From Mrakia gelida (taxonomy: Eukaryota; Basidiomycota; Tremellomycetes; Cystofilobasidiales; Mrakiaceae): a stretch of 64,000 nucleotides of DNA. A program made the translations under genes and the position numbers. Positions 1 through 12,000 of this stretch are shown here, piece by piece. Under the pieces are notes generated by a model, which was not told where the DNA came from, ran no database searches, and worked only from the letters and a program-made list of their open reading frames with translations. Numbering within the stretch: position 1 is the stretch's first letter; each line of letters opens with the position of its first letter. The stretch is from assembly GCA_024345305.1 (NCBI GenBank), contig BRON01000004.1, positions 434,001 through 498,000 of the forward strand, written 5' to 3'.

Positions 1-1871
1 GGTGCGAGAGAAGGCTGAGAGTCGAAAAACGAAGGGGGAGGGTGACAGAGTCAGCGAAAGAACGACGCGTCGAGATCAACAACGAATCGAAACGCAAGCG
101 TCTTCGTCGAACTCACCTCTTCGGCGGATCACAAGTCAAGAACCAACTCCCCCCCTCCAAATCCTCCCTATGCAACTGACTCTGCCACGGCGTCGAGTGA
201 CAAGGCATCAACACTCCCACGCTCTTCACCTCCTCGTTCGCTCTCACCCAATCGATCACCCCGTGCTGAGCGACTCCGTGATACCTCGAGAGGTAGAGCA
301 CTGGTCCGAGGGGAACGAAGATGAGCAACAACGTCCAGCTCTTCCTCGGTAACCTCACCCCTCCCTTCTTCCCCTCCCCTCCTCCAACAACCCACCCCTT
401 CTCCCCTTCTCGGCTCATCACCCACCCCGCCGTAAGCACATTCCAAACCGGCACGACAGGATGACAGAACCTCCACTCCTTATGCCCGATGAGCGAGTAA
501 ACGCCCACTCCCCACGCAATGACACCCGCCAGCACCCTCCCATCGCGTCCCAGACCTCCCCTCGCTGCTTCGACGAACGCAGGCAGGGCGAGGGGGAGGG
601 ACGGGAGGAGGAGGATCGGGAGGGCCTGGAGGAGGTAGTAGTGCCAGGGGTTGGAGCCGTAGAACAACGAAGTCGGGAGGAGGAGGTTGTAAGTGAGGAA
701 AGGGAGGAGAGGGAAGGTGAACGGGAGGAAGGAGTGGGGAGGGGGAGGGAAGAGGAGGGTGTCGAGGAGGGTGGAGGGGAGGAGGGTCAGAAGCCTGGGA
801 CGGGAGGAGAGGGGAGATCTCTTAGTTGAGGTCGGACAAAAGGGCAGAACAGAGAGAGTGAGAGGTTTGTGCTCACCCAATCCAAAACGCGTCGAAAACG
901 ACCTGACGAGCTTCGTCTTTCCTGCCTGCCCTCCAGCGCGAGTAAACGAGGTGAGATCCGAGGAAGATCCAGAGGACGAGGTTGGTAGGTCGGAGGGTGA
1001 AGGTGATGGCTGCGATGAGGAGGGAGATGCGGGTTGAGGATCTGAGAAACGAACGAAGACGTGAGCGACGCGCGAGGAGGGAGAACGAAGCCGCAAGAGC
1101 TGTTGGACGCACCTCTCTGACCAGGTGGATACTGAGCGGGCTGAAGGAGTATCGGAAGGGAGGGGCCACCAGGTGAGAGCGAAGATGGTGAGGGAGGTTT
1201 CGACGCTGTTGGTGAAGGGGCGAGTGAGGGCGTGGGCGTGGAAAAGGGAGGTGAGGGAGAGGAGGAGCTGTGAGAGGAGAAGGGAGGTCAGGGAGGGCTT
1301 CGAATCGACGGACAGGGTGTTGACGAGACTATACCTACTGCTGCGGGAGCTACGGAGGGCCCGTATATTCGACGAGCGAGATTGTACGTCGACGAGTCGC
1401 AGAGGGAGGCGATGAGCGCCATCACGAGCTTTGGAGCGATGGTCTGAGGGCACGAACAGCAGAGAAACGCGTCAGAAACAATCTAGCAGCAAGGAAGTAC
1501 TAGGCGATACTCACTACGCCCCAACTCTCTATCCTCAGCGTCTTGACGAGCCAGTAGACTGCCGCCCAGAGCGCGACCCAAGCCGACCCTCTGAGCCTCC
1601 CCTCAGCCATCCAACCCCACCAGACTCCCTCTACTGCCTCGTTAGGCTGCCACTCCCATGTGAGATGACCGTATCCGAAGACTATTCGATGAGCTGGTTC
1701 GAGGGATTGATAGGATTCGTCTGGTTGGAAGGGAGTCCGTTGAAGGAGAGCGAGAGGGAGGCGGACGAAGAGGAGGGAGAGCAGGAAGGGAGAGCTCAAC
1801 AACGACCGGAGCAGCGAAGGGATCCTCCAAGAGGAGAGTTTGGGAGGGAGCGGAGGTGAGGGAGAGGCCAT
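1..1871 (-). CDS. GPI10: GPI mannosyltransferase 3 (PIG-B/Gpi10), 3' end outside window
   Basis: ER-membrane GT22 mannosyltransferase that adds the third mannose to the GPI-anchor precursor. The start ATG at 1871-1869 opens a protein beginning MASPSPPLPPK. Family signatures in order: FQPDESYQSLEPAH then FGYGHLTWEW (the luminal PDE loop with the catalytic Asp/Glu); IAPKLVMALIASLCD; RPFTNSVETSLTIFAL; LRPTNLVLWIF; NPWHYYLLQALP; SLIGHKEWRFCHPVVPVW; and the C-terminal VLMPCHSTPWQSQLH. Exons read as 1871-1515, 1443-1339, 1267-1113, 1041 onward, with further splicing near 870-810, then a long exon ending at a GTGAGT donor (116-111). An acceptor near 17-15 carries the gene past the left edge, so the extreme C-terminus is missing. 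The HKEWRF and PCHSTP motifs favour GPI10 over ALG9/ALG12/SMP3 members of the same superfamily. Divergent from the next gene. Confidence 0.9.
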
Positions 1872-2245
1872 GGTGGATTGAGAGCTATTGAATAAGAAGA
1901 GAGCAGGGAGAGCGTCAGCTCGAGAACGGAGGGACGGAGGAAGGGAAGGAAAGTCGAAGCTCACCTCGTCCAAAGAAGAGATGGGCACTCTCAGGCGATG
2001 TCGCCAAAGAGAAAAACTTCCAGCGAAGCAGAGACTGAACTGGGAGGTCTAGGAGAGTCCTGGGAAAGAGCTTCGAGCTCCTTTTGGGTGTATAGCGAAG
2101 CTGGGCGTTGGTTGCAAGCTCAAGGAACCAAACGAACGAAGCTCACCTTTCCGTCGCTCCCTTCTTCGTTTGAATCCTCCCTCAAACCATCAGCATCGAT
2201 CCTATCGAGATTCAAACCCTCAAGCTGTAGTCTTCAACCTTCGCC
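1872..2245. promoter_or_regulatory. Divergent intergenic region, GPI10 / 2246 gene
   Basis: Roughly 370 bases between two divergently oriented start codons, so it should hold both promoters and 5' leaders. A GTGAGC-like donor on the minus strand near 1967 suggests a possible 5'-UTR intron of GPI10. I see no TATA box or named operator. Confidence 0.4.
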
Positions 2246-4811
2246 ATGGCTCCTCCCATCGTTCGTATATCGATCTCCTCATCCGAACTGTCTTGCAACG
2301 AGGCCACCAACTCCTCCGCTCCACAAGCTGACCTCTCCTCCTCCTCCGTCCCATCCTTCCCTCAGGACCCGTCTTCTCTGAACGGCCTCGTTCAACTCCT
2401 CCACCACACCACCGTCTCAGGGAAACCAACCTCCCACACCTTCCTTTTCAGATCTAAAGCGAACCCGTTGGGATGGACCATTCAGCTGTACGAGTGGGGA
2501 AAGGACGAGGGAGGAACGACCAGGTGGCAAGGATGGGAGGGGGGTTGGAACGGAGAGAAGGAGTTGAAGAAGATGGTCAGTGCGGGTACCTTGTCCACAG
2601 AGGCATCTTGAAGCTCACATCTACCTCTTCCTGCTCTTTCTAGGTCACCCTCGTCCCAGATCTCACTGGAGCAGCCTTGTTGGTCTCCCTCGTTCTCGGT
2701 TTCATTCCCTCGCCGTTCCAGCTGACGGGCCTCCCTTTCCTCCGCTCTCAGCGTGCGAAGGATCTCGAATCACATCTGCTCAGGCCACCTGCACGTCGAA
2801 GGTTTCAAAACTGGTCTCGAGGACTCGCTCAAGGTCCGTCCGCTCGCTGTTCTCTCCTTTCCGCCTTCGAATCGCTGACTCCATCCCATCTTCCTCACCT
2901 CAGCTCACTATCACCGATCCTCCAAAGACCTTCGAGCCCTTCATTATCCCCATGTCCTCCGTATCATCGGAAGTCGTCGCTCAACAAGGGTTCGACTTTC
3001 TGAGAGACGTGAGTACTTCGCTCGTCGCGTCCTTCCCGACTTTCTTTCTTGACTGACTGAATCCATGTGTCTCACGTCCTTCCAGTCCATTGCTTTCAAC
3101 GCCACTCACAGAATAGCTGCTGTCCCTCGAGATGCTACTGAAAGTCCAGGTCCGTTTCCTCGTCCTTCGCACTTCCCGTTGACCGTCGCCGATGACTAGA
3201 CGCGTCTTTCTCTTCGTTTTTCGAACTTCGACGCAGAAATGGCGACGAACGATCTCCCTGACGCTGGAGCGGTGATCGAAGATCTCAAGGCTGCTCTGGA
3301 GAGGGAGAAGAAAGCTCACAAGACCACGAAGGCTCAGCTCGAGACGTTGGAAGCTCAGGAGCCAGAGAGTCAGAAGGGTGAGTCGTACCGTGCGTCCTCT
3401 CTTTATCGAGATATGTCTGACCTCTCTTATCTCTCTTGACTGCATCGCAGCTTCGATACCCATCTTCCATAGTCGAGTCGGGTTCAGTACCGCCAACGCG
3501 AACGTCAAGGCGTGAGTCCTGTTCTTCCCTTCTTTCATCCTCGTCCTCGTCGGCTCGAACTTAACCTCCTTCGCCTTTCCCTTCATTGCAGCAACCGACC
3601 CGAGAAACCAGTCTTCGACGACGACACCAGCAGCGACACTTCCGACGCCTCCCGTTCACCTCCGCCGTCTCCGAAGAAGAAGGGGTCCGTCGTTCCTCAG
3701 GAGGTCGAGCCTTCGGGAAGCGAAACGGAGCCTGAGGAGGACGACGATGCTGTGATGGACGAGGAGTTCAGTCAGAAGACACTTCAAGGTACCCCTATCC
3801 CTCTCTCGAACCCTACCGAAGCGATTGAGCGTGCGCTGACTTCGATCTCTGCTCCCTTGTCGTCTCCAGCCTCTTCCCAAGCTCAACCCTCCTCTACCTT
3901 CCCAAAATCCCCTTCCAAACCACCCAAGTCACCCTCCAAATCCAAGCCTCACCCTACCTCCTCTCAAATGCTCCCTCCTCCAACTCCGACGAAAGCGAAC
4001 CCCAACTCCCAAGAGCACAGATCCTCTCCCGTCGCGTCGAGTTCGAAACTCTCGCCGTCGAAGATGTTCGTTTCCTTTCTCCTCCACGCCCTCTCCCTTC
4101 CCCTTTGTCTTCCTTCAGCTCACCCTTCACCCTCTCGTTCCCCTTCTGTCGTCCATCCCAGCTCACCACGCAAAAACCTCCTCCCCGCCAAAGACCACAA
4201 CGACTCGTCCGACGACGACTCCTCGATGGATGAATCGCCCTCCCTCACCGCCTCGGCTTCAAAGAAGAACAAAGGAGGAGTCAAGAAGACGGGTTCGACG
4301 TTTATCAAACCTCCTCCGCCACCGAAGTATGCTTCCCTTCCCCCTTTCCTTTCCTCCCTCGTCGCTCGCTCCGCTCGCTGACCCACCCTCGCTTCGTTCG
4401 TTTCCGTTTCGTTCGCAGGAAACTCACCGGTCGAGCACGAGCCAAGAAACGAGGGACGTTCGGTGCGGATTCGTCGTCATCTTCGTCCTCTGAAGAGGGG
4501 CCTGCGAAGAAGAAAGGTTCGTCTCGCTCGCTCTCTTCGTTTCGTTTCGATTTCGTCGTTCGTTCGACTGACCTCCTTCCCTCTTCGGCAATTCGTTTCG
4601 CACAGCCAAACCCTCCTCGTCCTCCTCACCTCCCCCCGTCAAATCCTCTGTTTCTTCGTCCAAAGGGAAGGGCAAGGCCAAGATGGTTGTGGATGAGGAC
4701 GACGAGAAGAGTGGGAGCGAGACGGAGTGAGCGTCACACTCGCTCGACGCGTTTTTCGTTGTTTTCGTTTTGTACTTTGACGACTCCTCACGATCGATAC
4801 ACGACTTGTCA

Positions 4812-4855
<44 letters not shown>

Positions 4856-4999
4856 TACTACAGCAAAGTTACATCGAGAAAACGGGGTGGGATGGGTGTT
4901 GGTTCGGGGCACGAAGCAAAGTTGAGCGAGTCGAGCGAGCGACCTCAAGCACCAACGTATGAAGGAGCGAAGTCAAGCAAGCTACTAAACCTAAACTAA
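2246..4999 (+). CDS. Hypothetical coiled-coil protein with charged, serine-rich tail
   Basis: Start ATG in CCATGG context at 2246. The first exon (to about 2573) gives a compact segment containing GWTIQLYEWGKDEGGTTRW. Following exons read VTLVPDLTGAALL, then a segment with HLHVEGFKTGLEDSLK, then LTITDPPKTFEPFIIPMSS and SIAFNATHRIAAVP. A short coiled coil follows (VIEDLKAALEREKKAHKTTK, near 3272). The rest is low complexity: acidic DDDTSSDTSD, PKSPSKPPKSPSKSK repeats, then basic RARAKKRGTF and AKKKAKP patches that look like nuclear localisation signals. The last exon follows a CT-microsatellite intron and ends with TAA at 4997-4999. The order (beta-rich head, coiled coil, disordered Lys/Ser tail) recalls the XRCC4/XLF/PAXX superfamily, but I find no decisive motif. 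At least seven introns; boundaries between 2570 and 2900 are uncertain. Confidence 0.6.
4812..4855 (+). repeat. CT dinucleotide microsatellite inside an intron
   Basis: About 43 bases of nearly uninterrupted CT with one TTT interruption, lying just before the TTACTACAG acceptor of the last intron of the 2246-4999 gene. It therefore doubles as that intron's polypyrimidine tract. Confidence 0.95.
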
Positions 5000-5195
5000 A
5001 CTAAACTACATACGAGCGTGTGTGAGGAGAGTGGCGGGTGGTGGCGGTGGAGAGAGTGAACGAGAGAGTAGAACGGACGGTACGAGCGCTACAAGGGATA
5101 GTAAAGTAGGCACGACGGGGACAACGAGACGCGAGATTAAGGTAAGATTAGATAGACGAGGTAAAGTAAGGGGGGAAGAGAGGGTGGGTAGGCTT

Positions 5196-6292
5196 TTAGT
5201 ATCTCCTAGCGGCTTTCCCTCGTTTGGTGCTGGCGCTGTGGAGGAAGGTTCGTCCTCGGGTGGGTGCTTTGGTGGGTTTGAGGGAGGGGGAGGGGAAGAG
5301 GGAGGGGGAGGAGACGAGGAGGCTCGAGGAGGTTGGTGGTTCGATGGATTGGAGAGCGTCCGACTTGGGTGAGGAAGGACTGGAACTGGGTTTGAGTCCC
5401 TCCCCAATGATGGTCGACTCGGCGACGGGGAGAGAAGAGACGACAGGGAGAGGCGACGCGACTCGCTGCGACGACTTCCTCCTCATCGGCTTCGGCTTGG
5501 TTCGGTGATTGCTGGTCGATTTGGAGAACGAGGGAGTGGCTGATCCTCGTCGTTGGGGTTGAGGTTGGGGCTTGATGGAGGAGGAAGGGGGAGGAGGAGG
5601 AAGGGCGGCGGGAGGGGAGGGTCGTCGAGCCGTCTTGTTTTTAGTTGGGTTGATGAGTTGAGGAGGAGGAGCGATGAGGAAGGAGGTGGAGGTGGGATCG
5701 AGGGAGGATGCGGTGCAGAAGGAGATGGAGGTAGTGGGTTTGGGTGTCTTTTGGATAGAGGTGATGGCGTTGGGGAGAGAGGAGGAGGGAGAGCCGTCGT
5801 GGGAGGTCGAGGAGGGTTTCGGAAGGAGAGGAGCGAGGACTTGGGCGAGTCGTTTTGGGTTGGGGAGAAGGAAGTCGGGGGGTTGTTGGTTCTGAAGAAA
5901 AGAGAGACGTACGTAGAAGGAGGAGAGATGGTTAGTGAGCGGCGAGCGAGAAGGGCATTGACGGCGCGCGACGAGGAACAAAAACTCACTTGTTTCGCCG
6001 CTCGAATTTGACGAGCCATCCGGAAGAGTTTCGCGGCGACCTCATTCGAGTTGAAGCCACTAGCGACGAGCTCCCTGACTCCCGTGGCTGCACTCGCATC
6101 GTACGAGCAGAGCTCGAAGACTGGATCTTCCAGCGAAGAGATGTCGAACGAACCACGAAGGACGAGGATGTCGAGCGAGGCGCTGGCTTCGTGGCTGATG
6201 ATGTTGCAATCAAGTATGTCTCGATCGCGGAAGGCCTTGAGGGGTAGACGGAGGAACGAAGAGGGAGAGGAAGGAGAGATGGTTGAGGTCAA
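5196..6292 (-). CDS. Hypothetical Pro/Ser-rich protein; 5' end unresolved
   Basis: Two exons are clear. The upstream one, open to about 6292, encodes a folded-looking segment (SFDISSLEDPVFELCSYDA, then VRELVASGFNSNEVAAKL and FRMARQIRAAKQ) and ends at 5990 before a GTGAGT donor. The downstream one starts at 5891 after TTCTTCAG and continues in frame as NQQPPDFLLPNPKRLAQVL. It then becomes a long Pro/Ser/Lys-rich tail ending GKAARRY and TAA at 5198-5196. Upstream of 6292 the frame closes (TGA at 6301) without an ATG, so a 5' exon must be joined, probably by an acceptor near CCCCTCAAG (about 6240). I could not place its start with the right phase. No family recognised; the tail looks disordered and basic. 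Confidence 0.55.
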
Positions 6293-6884
6293 GGTTGATC
6301 ATCGCGAGGAGGAGATGTCGAGATCGGACGTTTGAAAGTCCTGCAGATCCTTATTTTGAACACGGAAGGTTTTGATCAGGATCCTCAGATGGACATCATC
6401 GCTTGGAGATCAACATTGGACTCACTGTGAGAGCATCTTCTACTAGAAACGGAGGGAGGACGGAAAGAAGGAAGCTCGCTCGACCTCGAGCTCACTTTCA
6501 GCCCTCCGATCGTCACGAACCTCTTTTCACGCTATCTTCAACGACGAGAACCTCGATCCTCGCTGACCACAGCTGATATGTGGACTCCTATCGATCTTGA
6601 CGACCTTCTAGAAGCGACGATGGGCGTGTAGAGGGAAGGAAGCTCGTTCGAGGTCGACTGTCCCACGCCTCTGAATTAGTCAAACGTGTCAGCTGAAGTG
6701 TCAGCTCTTCTCCTTCCTCTCATCCTTCCCATCAACCACCACCCTCGAATCAGTCATCTTCGAAAGGACGAGCTATAAAGCGTGGAAACTTCAAGTCAAC
6801 TTCCAACCGCAACAACCTCCAAGCGACCCAATCAGCGCCCTTCTATCCACCTCTCCTCCCCTCCCTCCTCCCTCCTCCTCAAAG
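6293..6884. promoter_or_regulatory. Pirin promoter region, with probable 5' part of the minus-strand neighbour
   Basis: The right half is the pirin promoter and leader: a TATAAA box at 6774-6779 lies about 105 bases before the ATG, followed by a strongly pyrimidine-rich leader (6800-6880). The left half probably contains an unresolved first exon or intron of the minus-strand gene ending at 5196. Confidence 0.5.
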
Positions 6885-8668
6885 ATGTCCACTTCTCGAA
6901 CTGTCGCCAAATCAGTACTCGCCATCGCTCAGTCTGAGGGTGTGGGTGCTATCGTCAAGCGATCCATTGGAACTCAGCAGCTCCGAAATTTGTCTCCCTT
7001 CCTCATGCTGTGAGTCCGTAGAGAAGACGTCGATGGGTTTGGCCGAGCAAGCTTGCTCGTCCCTTCCCTCCCTCGCCCTTCTAGATCGCACAGAGCTGAC
7101 CTCGCTCCCTCTTTCATCGCGCAGGGACGAGTTCAACGTCGCTCCAGGTGCTGGTTTCCCTGACGTGAGTAAACCCATCCTCGAGGGAGGGAGGGAAGGA
7201 AGGATGTTGAGCTCGGCGCTGACCTTTCCCTCCTTCTTTCTTCTCCCTCTCTGCTTCATCTTTCCTTTACCTTCTCCTTCCTCCAGCACCCTCATCGAGG
7301 CCAGTCTACCGTGACCTACATGCTCGACGGGCAGTTCCAACACGAGGATTTCGCAGGTCACCGAGGTTTGATCGGACCTGGAGACGTTCAATGGTAAGGG
7401 GTCCTCCTGTCGACGACGCGTTCCGTTCTCGATCTCTGAAGCACTTCTGACCGCTCCTTTGTTTCCTTCTTTGCACAGGATGATTGCTGGAAAGGGAATC
7501 ATGCACGCTGAGGTCAGTAGCCCCACAAATCAGGGACTCGAACTCTTAAGCGTCGAAGACAGAAGCTCGAACTGACCTCCCTTGCTCTTTTTCACTTGTA
7601 CGTCGTAGATGCCCGTTCATACTCCTGGAGGACCCAACCCTACTGGGCTCCAACTCTGGATCGATCTTCCCAAGGCCGAGAAGATGAGCGAACCTCTCTA
7701 CCAGGAGCTGAAGTCGACGGAGGTGAGTTCGACGGACGCGTTCCCTCTCGGCCATCTCGTCCCTTGAACTCGGCTGACCGTGTTGATACTTCGCGTGCCT
7801 TTTTTTCATTCGACTCCGGCTCCATAGATCTCCACCGCCTACCCATCCGAGGACGTCGAGATCCGAGTCATCAGTGGAGAATCGCACGGCGTGACGGTTC
7901 GTTCGCCTTTCTCCCCTTTTCTTCCTTACGTTCTTCTCGTGCTGATTTCGTCGTCGCCTTTCTTCCTCTTCCTCTTCCTCCAGGGCAAAGTCCGATCTCG
8001 AGGTGTACGTATCAACTTCGTTTTTCCACTGAGTTGTCCGCGACGCGTCTCCTCGACCCATGCTGACTCGCGTCTTCTCGTCTTTTCCTCATGTAGGGAG
8101 CTTACTACTACGACTTCAAGCTCAAGAAGAACGGATCGACTGCCTTCCAGCCTCTTCCTAAAGGATGGACTGCCTTCGTACGTCTCTTTCTCCGTCCCAA
8201 ACTCAGCCTCATCGTTCTCTCGCTGACCTCTGCTCCTTCCTTCCCAGGTCTACACCCTCACTGGCTCCCTCCTCGTCGGCGACTCGAAACAAGCCCACCC
8301 TCCCTCCACCACCGTCGTCCTCACCTCCAAGTCCTCCGAGGAAGGAGTGACTCTCACATCTCAGGGAGACGCCGAGACGCGCTTCGTCTTGATTGCTGGA
8401 GAGCCTCTTTCGCAGCCGGTCGTTCAGCACGGGCCTTTCGTTCTGACCTCGAGGGAGGATGTCATCCAGGCTTTGTGAGTTTCGTTCGCTCGCTCGAACC
8501 GTTGAAGGAGAAGGGGTAAACGGAAGCTGACCTCTTTCTCTTCTCTTCTCGTCTCCTTTCCTTTCCTTTTTTTTTTTATCGTCGATCAGCTCGGACTACC
8601 AGAACTCGGAGAATGGATTTGAGAGGGCTAAGGGATGGCAGTCGGAGATTGGGAAGGCGATGAGGTAG
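6885..8668 (+). CDS. Pirin family protein
   Basis: Nuclear iron-binding bicupin of the pirin family. Ten exons give MSTSRTVAKSVLAIAQSEG, then VKRSIGTQQLRNLSPFLMLDEF. The N-terminal cupin contains HPHRGQSTVTYMLDGQFQHE and GHRGLIGPGDVQWMIAGKGI with MHAEMP. These carry the two HxH/HxE-type metal ligands (His-Pro-His; His-Ala-Glu) expected of the family. The rest follows the family throughout: LQLWIDLPKAEKM, VRVISGE-like, YYYDFKL, PKGWTAFVYTLTGS, RFVLIAGEPLSQPVVQHGPF and NGFERAKGWQSEIGK, ending MR and TAG at 8666-8668. One internal exon is only 19 nt (GKVRSRG). Length is about 290 residues, normal for pirins. Human pirin is an NF-kB cofactor and some pirins have quercetinase activity; which applies here is unknown. 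Confidence 0.95.
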
Positions 8669-9069
8669 CTTCTGTGCTTTTCTTCTCACCACTACTGTAC
8701 CTTTTCGACTCGTTTTGCTCTTGCCTTTCCGTTCGCCTTTGTACTCTCTTACGATCTTGATCTATGTCGTCTCTTTTTTGTACTCCGCTTAGTGCGCTTG
8801 GTTCCTCGATTTTCTTCTGCTGCTGAGGTCGTATTGTAGCAGCAACGAACGAGGCAAACCCAGGCTTCCACTCGAAGCAGACTCGACGCGTCGAGCGAGA
8901 GGCAAACTGGATCTAGAGACCAGACCTTCCTCGTTTGGCGCACTCTGACAGTATTCGAAAAGCGGATAAGCGATTCCAATCAACAGCTAAGCAAAGAAAT
9001 AAAGAATCATCATCAAACAAAGGAGAAAGTCGTTTCGATTCGTCGCGTCCACCCCCAACTCGATCTACT
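8669..9069. other. Convergent 3' UTR region, pirin / lipase
   Basis: About 400 bases between two convergent stop codons. AT-richer than the genes, with TTTTTTG and AATAAAG-like stretches (about 8995) fitting 3' ends on both strands. No gene seen. Confidence 0.5.
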
Positions 9070-12000
9070 TCACTCGTCCTGCCCCAACCTCTCCTCCCCC
9101 TCCCTCTCCTTCTCCCCCACCTCCGCATTCCTTCCCAACTCCTCCTCCTCGTTCTCGATCGCACTCAAATCCCCTCCGTCCTCCTCGAGATCAGCAATCA
9201 TCTGAGACGTCCCTCCTCCTCCCAACCCTCTCGCGAATCTCTCCTCACTCTCCATCGTCCCACCACCTCCGTCTCCTCCACTACTGCTGCTCCCCCCTCC
9301 TCCACCCCTACCCCCTCCGGCACCACCGTAGGCACTCCCCCCTGCTCCCTTGTTCCTCCCCCATTCCCTGAGCTCGTCCTCGTCCTCGCTGCTCGACGAA
9401 GAGCCAGACTTCCTTCGATGCATGCTGCCTCCTCGACGCGACTTCGAGCTTCGGATGGACGCTGAGGAGGGTCCAGCGAGGGAGGAGCTGCCTCCTATCC
9501 GAGGAGAGGTGGTAGGTGAGGAGGAGGTCCAGGGGATTTGGAAGGTTGGGAAGGATTGAGTTCGGATTCGATTGAAGGACGATCCGAGGGTTGAGAACGA
9601 CTGGATGGGCGAGAATCCTCCTGAACGTCGACCGTTGGAGTTGGCTTTGGCTGCTTCGTTGGACGACGAGAGATCCTGACTATGTTCCTGGTCGCTCGTA
9701 TCCGTGCTTTCGGCGGTTTGGTGAAGAGGGTGATGGTGGGAATGATGGGAGTTGAAGTTCAACGAGTCGGGTTGTTTCCCATTTCGTTTCCTCAACCCGT
9801 TTCCACTCGCTCCGGAACCGTTCGCCGACGACCTTCCCATCTTCGAAGACCTCCTCTCTCGCTCTCCAGAGCTGGGTCCGCTCGATCCGAGTCCAATGGC
9901 AGCGTCCGTGAAGTCGTGTTTGCGACTGCTGTGGTGGGTGTGGAGACCTGCCTTCTTGTCGGAGACGAACTTGGCTGAGTCTCGTCGGAATCCGAGCTCG
10001 GCGTCGCTTTCGATGGGAAGGGAGGGTCGAGGAGGTTGGTTGGAGGTGTCGGGAGGACCGATGGGCTTGAGGGAAGGGGTGTCGTTGGTCGTTCGTTCGC
10101 GACTGAGAGCGGACCGAACGCCTTGTCGACCGAGAAGGATTTCACGCTCGATCCGATCCCGATTCGAGATCATGTGAAGCTGCGAGAAAGGAAGAGGAGG
10201 GTGGAATCAGTTCGAGCTCGTGGCAGAAGAGGAAAAGGACACAGACGTGTCGACTTACCTTCGGGAAAGTCGCGACCTCGCCAACCCTCAGCATCCTCTT
10301 CAATTCCTTCCTATCCGGATCCGTGAGCAGTCGGAACCAATCCTGGACCCTCGTCCTCGGCCAAATCGTGACCGATCCGTCGAACCGTTGAAGGAAGACG
10401 GACGACCAGTCTGTTCGAAAAAAAAGCGAACCAACGAGTCTCGGTCAGTTCACTCGCTCGAAGAGAAGAAATCGAGACGAAGGCGAGCAACTTACCTTGT
10501 CCCAGCATCGTAGGCATCAGCTCCAGATCTCGGATGACTTTGAAGTTCTTCGTCAACTCCAACTTGAGGTACTGCTCCATCGCCGAAAGCAAAAATCCTC
10601 CTCTCCAGCCTTTCCCTTTGCGATGAGCGACAGGACGTCCAGCACTTCCTTTGGGGGCGAAGAAGAAGAGGTGGACGTGAGGGTTGACTTGGGAGACGAT
10701 GGAGTGGTTGACGTTGAAGAGGAGATGGAGGGATTGGAGAGGGATGTCGACTCTGCGAAACAAAAGCGAACCGAACGCGTGAGTGGGAGAAAAGCGACGA
10801 GAAACGACGAAGGAGGCAACGAACCTCAGACTTCCATCCTTGAACCTCGTTCCCCAATTCCAGGGTACGATGTCTCCCGACTTGGTCTTGTTCATGAGTA
10901 CGACGGGGTTGAGAATTCCTGGGACGGCAGCAGAGGCGACTGTCGGGAGCGCACGAGAAGGGATCAGCTCGGTTCTCGTTCGCGCCTGGTCTCAGTTCGA
11001 GATCGACGAGGAGACTCACTGATGGCGGTCCAGATCAAGCAGTCCGGGGCAGTGAGGTACTGAACGAGCCAAGAAGGGAGTAAAGTCAGCGTGGTTCGGA
11101 CGAAGGAGAGACGCGTCGGTTCGAAACTCACGTTAAGCAGCTTGGTCGGTGAGTGACGATCGTGAGGAATGACCGAGACGTTGAGGACTCGTCCGGTTCG
11201 TTCGTAGGCTTCTCGGAAGGTGAGCGATCCGTGGGTGAAGAAGGTGGCCTATCGAAACGAAGAAGAGTGGAGAAGTCAGCTAACGAAAGGGCGACGGGAT
11301 AGGGGAGGATGGACGCGAACCTTTCGAGCCCAAAGGATGGTATCGAACCGAGCTCCGGTCTTCCAGAATCGCTTGAGCCAGATTTGAAGAGGTTCCTCGC
11401 AAGCAGTGATCCGATCAGCGAGCTCGGGAACGAGGAGCTCTCGCAGTTCGTCGTCCGTTCGAGTGGTGATGAGGGCAGCGATTAACGCGCCAGCGCTCGT
11501 TCCAGTGACGACTCTCGGCAGCAGTCCGGCGTTCAGGAAAGCGAGGACGACTCCAGTGTGGTAGTATCCGAAGGAGGCTCCTCCACTGAGACAGAGGGCG
11601 GAAGATCCAAAGTTCTGAGGGAGCGAACGAGGGAGGAGGTCAATTTGCTCGACGCGTCTCTTCCAACCGCGAGTGAGATTGGACTGACCTTGTTGGCAGA
11701 CTTGAAGAACTTCTTCTTCTCCTCCAACGTAGCTTCCGAGCTCTCACGAACGAACTTGAGAGCGAGGGAGACCTCGTCGATGTAGCCTGGACAACGCGCG
11801 AAAGAAAGAAAGAAAGATGTCGAGGTCAGTCTCTTCTCCCAAGTCTCCTCGCGGTCGTCCACCCGCCTCGCATCTCTCAGAACAAGCCCAAGCTCACCTT
11901 CCACCAGATCCTTGGTTCCATAGAACGTCTCCGAGTACAACCTAACTCCCTCGACGCCAGCGAAACTCGGTCGCAAGCAAACGTCGAGCACTCCAATGAC

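Noticed and set aside
4812..4855. CT repeat as a possible mobile-element or telomere-like feature
   Set aside because: It is a simple dinucleotide repeat sitting exactly at a splice acceptor.
5553..6011. Plus-strand Gly/Arg-rich open frame
   Set aside because: Antisense shadow of the Pro/Ser-rich minus-strand exon at 5891-5196; composition follows from the complement.
6426..6436. ATGCTCTCACA before a GTGAGT donor as the first exon of the 5196-6292 gene
   Set aside because: Its phase does not join in frame to the downstream exon at the only plausible acceptor.
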